From an uncultured beta proteobacterium (lineage in GTDB: Bacteria > Pseudomonadota > Gammaproteobacteria > Burkholderiales > Burkholderiaceae): a stretch of 5,812 bases of DNA. The notes beneath the pieces are model-generated. The model did not search any database. It worked only from the letters and a program-made list of their open reading frames with translations, and was not told where the DNA came from. Shown piece after piece: positions 1 through 5,812 of the stretch. The stretch is taken from contig CAIMXN010000016.1 of the NCBI GenBank assembly GCA_903845455.1, positions 1 through 5,812 of the forward strand, given 5' to 3'. How positions within the stretch are numbered: position 1 is the stretch's first letter; the number at the start of each line of letters is the position of its first letter. Both the position numbers and the translations under genes were made by a program.

Positions 1-212
1 GAATCTACCAAACGATCTGAGACACGAGCAAAGTAAGATTTACCAGCTTGAAACATGCTTTCTTTTGGCGTCTCTTTAGAAATCTCGATGGGAGTTTCTG
101 GGGTAATATCTGCCGCCTGAACAGCGGTAAATAAAAAAGCACAGCCCACTACCAGACCCAAGCGCACAAGGCTAGCGAGAGAAAAAGAAAGGGGTACTTT
201 TTTGAGTGACAT
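1..212 (-). CDS. Exported protein of unknown function, N-terminal part only (possible murein transglycosylase)
   Basis: An open frame starts at ATG 212-210 and runs off the left edge, giving 70 codons. The start is well fixed because an in-frame TAA lies three codons upstream (224-222) and no other start lies between. The protein begins MSLKKVPLSF and has a hydrophobic segment at about residues 18-31. It then reads AVQA-ADI, a good signal peptidase I site after Ala33. A competing lipobox-like LVVGC puts Cys24 inside the hydrophobic stretch, so a lipoprotein is possible. After the signal comes a Pro/Glu/Thr/Lys-rich linker (residues 35-50, with two ETP repeats) and then the start of a folded part (MFQAGKSYFARVSDRLVDS). 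No diagnostic domain is reached. From memory, related Burkholderiales often carry a LysM/SLT lytic transglycosylase (MltD-like) beside yejABEF, which would fit an exported protein here, but the visible residues do not prove it. The 127-base gap from yejF suggests its own promoter. No Shine-Dalgarno is visible before the ATG. Confidence 0.72.
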   Translation of the reverse strand, partial: MSLKKVPLSFSLASLVRLGLVVGCAFLFTAVQAADITPETPIEISKETPKESMFQAGKSYFARVSDRLVD

Positions 213-339
213 CGTATCAGTTTAACAAAGAATCATTTATTAACCAAATGTTCACCCTACCCTTAAGACCTTGTTTAAAAAGAACATTTTGCTTCAAAAC
301 GGGGCTAACGCACCAAAGAAGATCATTTAATCCAATAAA

Positions 340-2019
340 TTAGGTCAACTCAGCTGCGGTAAAGAGCTCTTTTGTATAAACCTGCTGGGGATTCTTGATG
401 AGGGCTTCGGTCTCACCAAACTCCACCACTTTGCCGCCTTTGAGAACCATCAACTCATGTGACATCGCCCGGATAACTGCTAAATCATGGCTAATCATGA
501 GATAGGCCAAGTTGTATTTTTTCTGCAGCTCGCTCAGTAATGCCAGCACCTGCTTTTGAATGGAAACATCTAATGCAGAAGTGGGCTCATCCAAAACTAA
601 GATTTGAGGACGTAAGATCAGTGCCCGGGCAATGGCAATCCGCTGCCTTTGCCCGCCGGAAAATTCATGGGGATAACGCATCAACGCTGCTCGATCTAAA
701 CCTACTTCTCGCAACATATCTGCGACCCTTGATTCACGTTCTGCCGCAGAGAGATTTGGAAAATGCACATCCAAACCTTCAGAAATAATTTGCATGACAT
801 TCATACGGGGAGAAAGCGAACCAAAAGGGTCTTGAAAAATCACTTGCAAACTGGATCGCAATGCGCGGCGCTCAACAGACTTTAATTTTTGCCAATCGTT
901 GCCGAGAACATCGACTACACCAGTCACCTCTGCCGCTGAATCCCCAAGCAAGCCCAAGACAGCCATCCCCAAAGTGGTTTTTCCAGAGCCTGATTCGCCA
1001 ATGACGCCAATGGTCTGACCTTGCTTTAATTCAAAAGTGACTTTGCGCAATACTGGGTGTCGTAACTGTTTCTTAAACCAAGAAGAGGATTGTGAGCTAG
1101 GATAAGAAACCGACAAGTTATCAGTCTTGAGAAGTACTGGGGCTAAGGGCATCACCGGCGCGATCTCACGAACAGGCTGGCTATTAACCAAAGCACGTGT
1201 GTAAGGATCTTCAGGATGACTAAAGACTTGTTTGGTTGCCCCGACCTCCATCAGATTCCCCTGATTTAATACCGCAACCCGATGGGCAAAATGTTTAACC
1301 AAATTGAGATCATGGGTAATGAGCAAGATTCCCATGCCACCATCATCTTTTGACTCCTCTTGCAATTCTTTTAATAGATCCAAGATTTGCAAACGCAAGC
1401 TCACATCTAAAGCGGTGGTGGGCTCGTCAGCAATCAAGAGGCGCGGTTTACAAGCTAAGGCCATCGCAATCATGGCGCGTTGCCTTTGACCACCAGAGAG
1501 TTGATGTGGATAAGAATGAAAACGGCTTTCTGGATCAGGTATGCCAGTCTTCTTGAGTAATTCAATTGCAGCTGATATGCAATCGGCTTTGGAAATCAGT
1601 GGCTGATAGACCTGCACTGCTTCAATGATTTGATTGCCAACGGTAAATAAAGGATTGAGCGCGGTCATCGGCTCCTGAAACACCATGGCAATCTCACGTC
1701 CACGAATCTGTCGAATATCTTGGATTGGCAAAGATAAAAGATCAATTGGCTCTCTGGAACTCTGCTTATTAATATCCTCTTTACCACTCCACCAAATCCG
1801 CCCAGTGACCTTGGCACCCTCTGGCTCTAATCGCAAAGGCGCAAGTGCAGTTAAGGTTTTTCCAGAGCCTGATTCACCGACTAAAGCAACCCGTTCGCCA
1901 ACACCAATCTCTAAATCGAGATGATGAACTGCAAATTTTTCTCGGCGCCCAGACCCAAAGGAAATAGAAAAATCCTCATAGCGCAACAATGGGTTGAATG
2001 ACTTAGAAGCTGAACTCAT
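340..2019 (-). CDS. yejF: Peptide ABC importer ATP-binding protein, two nucleotide-binding domains in one chain (YejF)
   Basis: This 559-residue cytoplasmic ATPase drives the YejB-YejE channel by ATP binding and hydrolysis. Two complete ABC domains are visible. Domain 1 (about residues 12-280) has Walker A GESGSGKT at 48-55, Q-loop Gln115 (VFQEP), signature LSGGQRQR at 174-181, Walker B LLIADEP with Glu199, D-loop TALD and H-loop His236. It ends in the DPYTRALV element (271-278) typical of oligopeptide/dipeptide ATPases. A linker of about 20 residues follows. Domain 2 (about 297-555) has Walker A at 341-348, Gln396 (IFQDP), signature FSGGQRQR at 453-460, Walker B ILVLDEP with Glu478 and His511. 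Both sites therefore look active. The fused layout and the position as last gene after yejE identify YejF; the length is close to that of the E. coli protein (about 530, from memory). The ATG overlaps the yejE stop as ATGA and has a good ribosome site. The alternative label, a GsiA/DppDF-type fused ATPase, is less likely given the neighbours. Confidence 0.96.
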   Translation of the reverse strand: MSSASKSFNPLLRYEDFSISFGSGRREKFAVHHLDLEIGVGERVALVGESGSGKTLTALAPLRLEPEGAKVTGRIWWSGKEDINKQSSREPIDLLSLPIQDIRQIRGREIAMVFQEPMTALNPLFTVGNQIIEAVQVYQPLISKADCISAAIELLKKTGIPDPESRFHSYPHQLSGGQRQRAMIAMALACKPRLLIADEPTTALDVSLRLQILDLLKELQEESKDDGGMGILLITHDLNLVKHFAHRVAVLNQGNLMEVGATKQVFSHPEDPYTRALVNSQPVREIAPVMPLAPVLLKTDNLSVSYPSSQSSSWFKKQLRHPVLRKVTFELKQGQTIGVIGESGSGKTTLGMAVLGLLGDSAAEVTGVVDVLGNDWQKLKSVERRALRSSLQVIFQDPFGSLSPRMNVMQIISEGLDVHFPNLSAAERESRVADMLREVGLDRAALMRYPHEFSGGQRQRIAIARALILRPQILVLDEPTSALDVSIQKQVLALLSELQKKYNLAYLMISHDLAVIRAMSHELMVLKGGKVVEFGETEALIKNPQQVYTKELFTAAELT

Positions 2020-3041
2020 GGTCGCCCTCCACTCATCAAGCCTGATTTACGAGAATCAAAGGCATCCCGTAAAGCCTCACCCATGAAAGTTAATAGCAAT
2101 AGAGTTGCAACCAAAACGACAAAGGTAGAAAGTGAAATCCACCAAGCATCTAAATTACCTTTGCCTTGAGAAAGCAGTTCTCCTAAGCTTGGTGTTCCAG
2201 GAGGTACACCGAGACCCAAAAAATCCAAACTTGTTAAAGACAGAATGGCAGCACTCATCCGGAAAGGTAAAAAGGTGATCACGGGGGTCAAACTATTAGG
2301 CAGAATATGGCGACGCATGATTTGTACATTAGTTAAACCTAAGGCTCTTGCTGCGCGCACATATTCCAAGGCGCGATTACGAAAAAACTCAGCGCGCACA
2401 TAATCCGATAAACCCATCCACCCAAAAGCTGCCAACAAAATAATCAGCAACCAAATACTAGGATTAAAGATCGAGGCAAAAATAATTAAAAGATAAAGCT
2501 CTGGCATAGCAGCCCAAATCTCAATCAAGCGTTGTGAAATCAAATCAAACTTGCCGCCAAAAAAGCCCATTAGTGAGCCGGTGATGATGCCGACGCTGAC
2601 ACCCACAATAGTGAGCGCCAGACCAAATAAAATCGATAAACGAAAACCATAAATTAAACGCGCCAAGACATCGCGCCCGCGATCGTCGGTCCCAAGCCAG
2701 TTATCCCAAGACGGTGGCGCAGGATTAGGAACCTGTGAAAAGTAATTGAGCGTTTCGTAGCTATATTGAATTGGTGGGTAAAGCGCCCAGTTACCATTAC
2801 TCGTAATATTGCGACGAATATCGGGATCTAAAAAATCTGTGGGAGTCGCAAAGTCGCCACCAAAAACGGTTTCCGCTTGATTGTGAGCGATTGGAAAATA
2901 AAAATGGCCTTCATAGCGCACAATCCAAGGCTTGTCATTCGCAATCAATTCAGCGCACATACTTAAGCCAAAGAGCATCATAAAGACCCATAGACTCACA
3001 TAGCCTGTCCGGCTCGCTTTAAAACGTTGCCAACGACTCAT
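2016..3041 (-). CDS. yejE: Peptide ABC importer inner-membrane permease (YejE)
   Basis: This 341-residue integral membrane protein forms half of the translocation channel with YejB. An N-terminal membrane segment (about residues 15-33) is followed by ELIANDKPW and a long periplasmic stretch (about 35-112). That stretch is the hallmark of the YejE branch of OppC-like permeases. The conserved NWLGTDDRGRDVLARLIYG block (114-132) comes next, and then the five-helix permease core (about 135-320). The cytoplasmic EAA loop that docks on the ATPase is intact at 227-249 (YVRAARALGL...RRHILPN). It ends with GEALRDAFDSRKS, as usual for the family. The length matches E. coli YejE (341, from memory). The ATG overlaps the yejB stop as ATGA. 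The G-rich run encoding YejB's last glycines (3045-3052) doubles as a weak ribosome site, so translation probably depends on ribosomes finishing yejB. Confidence 0.96.
   Translation of the reverse strand: MSRWQRFKASRTGYVSLWVFMMLFGLSMCAELIANDKPWIVRYEGHFYFPIAHNQAETVFGGDFATPTDFLDPDIRRNITSNGNWALYPPIQYSYETLNYFSQVPNPAPPSWDNWLGTDDRGRDVLARLIYGFRLSILFGLALTIVGVSVGIITGSLMGFFGGKFDLISQRLIEIWAAMPELYLLIIFASIFNPSIWLLIILLAAFGWMGLSDYVRAEFFRNRALEYVRAARALGLTNVQIMRRHILPNSLTPVITFLPFRMSAAILSLTSLDFLGLGVPPGTPSLGELLSQGKGNLDAWWISLSTFVVLVATLLLLTFMGEALRDAFDSRKSGLMSGGRP
2025..2030 (-). promoter_or_regulatory. Ribosome binding site of yejF
   Basis: GGAGGG lies five bases upstream of ATG 2019-2017, within the final codons of yejE (encoding part of the SGGRP tail). 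It confirms the ATG in the ATGA overlap as the yejF start and is the strongest purine-rich site in this stretch. Confidence 0.7.
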
Positions 3042-4114
3042 GAACCACCCCCAGCGCCAAACTGAATGCGGGGATCAACATAAACATAGCAAAGATCAGA
3101 AATTAACTTGGTAAACAAGCCTATCAAAGTAAATAAATACAAGGTACCAAACACTACTGGATAGTCGCGGCGCATCACTGACTCATACGAAAGCAAACCC
3201 AAGCCATCCAATGAGAATAAAGTTTCAATCAGTAATGAACCAGTAAAAAAGGCGCCAATAAATGCTGCTGGGAATCCCGTCACTAGAGGCAACAGTGCAT
3301 TGCGGAATACATGCTTCCAAAGCACTTGTTTCTCAGTTAAGCCCTTTGCTCTGGCAGTTAATACATATTGTTTACGGATCTCTTCCAGGAAAGAATTTTT
3401 TGTCAACATCGTGACCACAGCAAAGCTACCGAGAACGGATGCGGTAATAGGCAATACTAGGTGCCACAGATAATCCATCACTTTACCCATCACACTCAGA
3501 TCATTCCAGTTATCGGACGTGAGCCCTCGCAAGGGAAAGATTTGCAAGAAACTCCCACCACCAAAAAGTACCAATAGGAGTACACCTAATACAAAACCAG
3601 GAATCGCATACCCCACTAAAATCATGCTACTGGTCACAGCGTCAAAACGGGAACCATCACGCACTGCTTTGGCGATTCCCAGTGGTATGGATACCAAATA
3701 CGTAATGAAGAAAGTCCACAGACCAATGCTGATCGATACCGGCAACTTAGATACCACCAAACGCCACACGCTTTCATGTTGGTAATAACTTTGCCCTAAA
3801 TCAAAGCTTGCAAAGCGGCCCAGCATCATGAAATACCGTTCAAGTGGTGGCTTATCAAAACCATAGAGGGCCTTCACCTCTTCTAAGCGTTGCGCATCAA
3901 CACCTTGTCGACCACGATAAGTTGCGCCTGCACCAGAAGACTCTGAACCTCCTACTGAGGCATTACCTTTGCCCTTTAACTCGAGAACCATTTGTTCAAC
4001 CGGACCACCAGGTACAAATTGCACCACCGCAAAAGTCAAAGTTAAAACACCCAACAAAGTGGGGATCATTAAGAGTAGACGTTTGAAGATGTAAGAGCGC
4101 ATTTGTCCTTGCAT
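3038..4114 (-). CDS. yejB: Peptide ABC importer inner-membrane permease (YejB)
   Basis: This is the other channel subunit, 358 residues from the start chosen here. It opens MRSYIFKRLLLMIPTLLGVLTLTF (residues 5-28), the standard first helix of OppB/DppB-type permeases. PGGPVE (35-40), a Gly/Ser-rich periplasmic stretch (48-67), LYGFDKPPLERY (83-94) and the multi-helix core (about 125-340) follow. The EAA loop is at 250-272 (YVLTARAKGL...KHVFRN). The C-terminus carries the usual VDPRIQF near the end. The frame stays open upstream to an ATG at 4153, which would add 13 residues inside yejA. I prefer ATG 4114-4112 because it sits in a TAATG junction with the yejA stop and has GAGGAG eight bases upstream. 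The extra residues (MDYAKLVERGVSI) are charged and unlike family N-termini. A third option, the ATG at 4102-4100, has AAGGA only three bases away. The Gly/Ser-rich insert also occurs in E. coli YejB, so it is a family trait and not damage. Confidence 0.95.
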   Translation of the reverse strand: MQGQMRSYIFKRLLLMIPTLLGVLTLTFAVVQFVPGGPVEQMVLELKGKGNASVGGSESSGAGATYRGRQGVDAQRLEEVKALYGFDKPPLERYFMMLGRFASFDLGQSYYQHESVWRLVVSKLPVSISIGLWTFFITYLVSIPLGIAKAVRDGSRFDAVTSSMILVGYAIPGFVLGVLLLVLFGGGSFLQIFPLRGLTSDNWNDLSVMGKVMDYLWHLVLPITASVLGSFAVVTMLTKNSFLEEIRKQYVLTARAKGLTEKQVLWKHVFRNALLPLVTGFPAAFIGAFFTGSLLIETLFSLDGLGLLSYESVMRRDYPVVFGTLYLFTLIGLFTKLISDLCYVYVDPRIQFGAGGGS

Positions 4115-5812
4115 TATTGAGACTCCTCTTTCCACCAGTTTTGCATAATCCATGACTCTGCTGAGTAATACAAAGGTGGCTCGGGATAGCGCATCTCTTT
4201 ACGATAGGCTACGCGATGCGTTGGGTTGAACCACTGCGGCACAACAAAATAACTATTCCAGAGTACACGATCCAATGACCTCGTCGCAGCACGTAGCTCC
4301 TCGCGATTTTTTGCTTTTGTGATCTCCTCGACCAATGCGTCCACCACTGGCGACTGAATACCGATCACGTTATCAGAGCCTTTCTCTTTGGCAGCCTGAC
4401 TACCAAAGCGATCCCATAACTCACTACCAGGATTTTGGGAGTCCTGAAAGCGAATCGTGGTCATATCAAAGTCGTACTCATTCATCCGCTTCTGATGGAG
4501 TGCAAAGTCACTCGTTCTGACATCCACCTGAATACCCAACTTTTCAAGATTGCGCACATAAGCAGAAATCACTCTTAAAAAGAATGGGCCATCCTCAACC
4601 ATCTCAAAACGAAATAGCTCACCCTGAATATTGCGTAATGCGCCATCACGGTATTGCCAGCCTGCCTCAGCAAGCAAAGCTCTAGCCTTACGTAAGTTTT
4701 GTCGCAAACTTCCTGGGGCAGTTGTAGATGGTGGGGTTGGCATCAAACCAAAGACGGCATCGGGAACCCATTGAGGATATTTTGCTTTTAAGGGCTTGAG
4801 TAATTTCAGCTCTGCATCGGTAGGTTTGCGCGGCCCATCGAAGTTGGCACTCAAATCACTATTGGTGAAGTAACTGTTAATGCGTCCATATTGATCAAAA
4901 AAGATTTGACGATTGAGCCACTCAAAATCCAGTGCATACCCCACTGCTTGTCGCACACGCGGATCCTGAAAGATAGGACGCCGCAGATTCATAGCAAAAC
5001 CCTGCATGCCAGCGCCATTGTGATTAAGAAAAGCTTTCTTGGTCAAAGTGCCGTCATTGAACTTGGTCCCAACATAACCTTTAGCCCAGATCTTGGCGCG
5101 ATATTCAACTAAAGCATCAAACTCACCGGCCTTAAATGCCTCAAGCCGCACAGCATCATCGCTATAAAGCTTATAAAGCACGCGATCAAAGTTATAAAAA
5201 CCAACACGAATATTTAAAGGCTTGGCTAGATGGTCAGCCCAATAGTTTGGATTTCTTTTAAAAGTGATAGATTTTCCAGCCTTGAATGATTCGATTAAAT
5301 AGGGGCCACTTCCAAGTGGCTTTTCAAAAGCCATCTGATCAAAGGGGATCATCGAACCATCCGCCTTCTTGCCCCAGTTACGAGAAAAGATTGGCAGGGT
5401 TCCGGCCAAGATGGGTAACTCAGTATTGGTATTTTTAAAGTCAAAACGCACCTCGCGAGCAGATAAAGCCACTGCTTGCTTAATATCTGTAAAGGTTGTT
5501 TTATAACGGGGGTGTGCTTGACTACTCATTAAGACGTCAAAACTATGCTGGACGTCGGCAGCCAGTACTGGCGTGCCATCGGAGAATTTAGCATCTTGGC
5601 GGATCCGAAAAATGACGGACTTGTGATCTGCTGCCAACTGAATATCTTCCGCAAGCAAACCATAAACACTTGAAACCTCATCGGCACTTCCCTCGGCCAA
5701 AGATTCAAACATGAGTTCGATTCCAGGTGCAGTAATGCCTCGCAAGGTAAAAGGGTTGAATTTGTCAAAACTAGTTCTTTGCCCTGGATTGGGCAAAGTC
5801 AGGGTTCCGCCC
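4114..5812 (-). CDS. yejA: Periplasmic peptide-binding protein of the importer (YejA), 5'-truncated by the window edge
   Basis: This is a family 5 extracellular solute-binding protein that captures peptides in the periplasm and hands them to YejB-YejE. 565 codons plus TAA are visible. The reading continues to the edge as GGTLTLPNPGQRTSFDKFNPF, which corresponds to the conserved start of the mature YejA fold (KGG.ITL...FDNFN..). About 40 residues, including the expected signal peptide, are therefore missing to the right. A TTG at 5796-5794 is not a believable start. Visible family features are AKFSDGTPVLAADVQHSFD (75-92), LGSGPYLIESFKAGKSI (166-182), RNPNYWA (186-192), FDRVLYKLYSDDAVRLEAFKAGEFD (208-232), FAMNLRRPIFQDPRVRQAVGYALDFEWLNR (272-301), INSYFTNS (311-318) and LRKARALLAEAGW (373-385). 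It ends WWKEESQ. The residue numbers count from the window edge. The FDFEWLNR-type and YRAKIWA blocks favour YejA over OppA or DppA. A close relative that binds a different peptide set cannot be excluded. Confidence 0.95.
   Translation of the reverse strand, partial: GGTLTLPNPGQRTSFDKFNPFTLRGITAPGIELMFESLAEGSADEVSSVYGLLAEDIQLAADHKSVIFRIRQDAKFSDGTPVLAADVQHSFDVLMSSQAHPRYKTTFTDIKQAVALSAREVRFDFKNTNTELPILAGTLPIFSRNWGKKADGSMIPFDQMAFEKPLGSGPYLIESFKAGKSITFKRNPNYWADHLAKPLNIRVGFYNFDRVLYKLYSDDAVRLEAFKAGEFDALVEYRAKIWAKGYVGTKFNDGTLTKKAFLNHNGAGMQGFAMNLRRPIFQDPRVRQAVGYALDFEWLNRQIFFDQYGRINSYFTNSDLSANFDGPRKPTDAELKLLKPLKAKYPQWVPDAVFGLMPTPPSTTAPGSLRQNLRKARALLAEAGWQYRDGALRNIQGELFRFEMVEDGPFFLRVISAYVRNLEKLGIQVDVRTSDFALHQKRMNEYDFDMTTIRFQDSQNPGSELWDRFGSQAAKEKGSDNVIGIQSPVVDALVEEITKAKNREELRAATRSLDRVLWNSYFVVPQWFNPTHRVAYRKEMRYPEPPLYYSAESWIMQNWWKEESQ
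4123..4128 (-). promoter_or_regulatory. Ribosome binding site that decides the yejB start
   Basis: GAGGAG lies inside the last codons of yejA (encoding Glu-Glu), eight bases before ATG 4114-4112. Together with the TAATG stop-start overlap it supports the 358-residue YejB. It also implies that ribosomes ending yejA can restart directly on yejB. The upstream ATG at 4153 has no comparable site. Confidence 0.75.

Noticed and set aside
232..329. Direct repeat ATCATTTA at 232-239 and 322-329
   Set aside because: Eight AT-rich bases repeated once in a short AT-rich gap is expected by chance, and no third copy or spacing pattern was seen.
272..345. Rho-independent terminator after yejF
   Set aside because: The only short stem near the stop codon is a 5-base A/T-only ATTTA/TAAAT hairpin with no following U-run. 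The T-run at 276-281 (minus-strand reading) has no GC-rich stem in front of it.
540..788. Plus-strand open frame of 82 codons inside yejF
   Set aside because: It lies opposite the second ATPase domain, whose motifs are all conserved on the minus strand. It has no family resemblance and no ribosome site. The plus-strand frames at 1304-1489, 1350-1556, 1685-1924, 3519-3785, 3844-4086, 4335-4520 and 4891-5112 are shadows for the same reason.
3910..3975. Gly/Ser-rich stretch in YejB (residues about 48-67) as a sign of an insertion or assembly error
   Set aside because: E. coli YejB, as remembered, has a similar glycine-rich stretch before the YRG.(Q/G)G(V/L)D element, so this is a normal variable periplasmic loop.
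5529..5768. Minus-strand open frame of 79 codons inside yejA
   Set aside because: It is out of frame with the clearly conserved YejA sequence on the same strand, and its product has no recognisable features.
1..5812. Mobile elements, CRISPR arrays, tRNA or rRNA genes, or a hidden new system
   Set aside because: Nearly every base is in a well-conserved coding frame. No repeats of array type, no transposase, no clover-leaf-like sequence and no unexplained long non-coding stretch were seen.

Overview
The window holds one complete-looking oligopeptide ABC importer operon of the YejABEF (microcin C-type) family. All of it is on the minus strand, so it is read from right to left. The 5' end of an unrelated secreted protein follows, also on the minus strand. 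The DNA is of moderate GC (roughly mid-40s % by eye) and the proteins are typically proteobacterial. The gene order, the YejE N-terminus (ELIANDKPW) and the low GC suggest a betaproteobacterium of the Burkholderiaceae with a low-GC genome, such as Polynucleobacter. That assignment is inference from general knowledge, not a database result.

Layout in reading direction: yejA (substrate-binding protein, 5812 to 4114) enters the window already in progress; its start codon and export signal lie outside. Then come yejB (permease, 4114-3038), yejE (permease, 3041-2016) and yejF (double ATPase, 2019-340). Every junction is tight. yejA and yejB share one base in TAATG, and yejB/yejE and yejE/yejF each share ATGA. 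This points to a single mRNA with translational coupling. A 127-base gap (213-339) follows, and then the first 70 codons of a protein with an N-terminal export signal (212 to 1), cut by the window edge.

Working together: YejA should bind peptides in the periplasm and deliver them to the YejB-YejE channel in the inner membrane. YejF, with two full nucleotide-binding domains in one chain, powers import. All catalytic motifs in both ATPase halves and both permease EAA loops are intact, so nothing looks degraded.

No tRNA, rRNA, mobile element, CRISPR array, toxin or precursor-peptide gene was found. The region looks like ordinary chromosomal housekeeping/accessory transport DNA rather than a new system. 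The points worth a second look are small: two start-site corrections, a 21-base identical Walker A repeat inside yejF, and an apparently Shine-Dalgarno-less start for the last gene.
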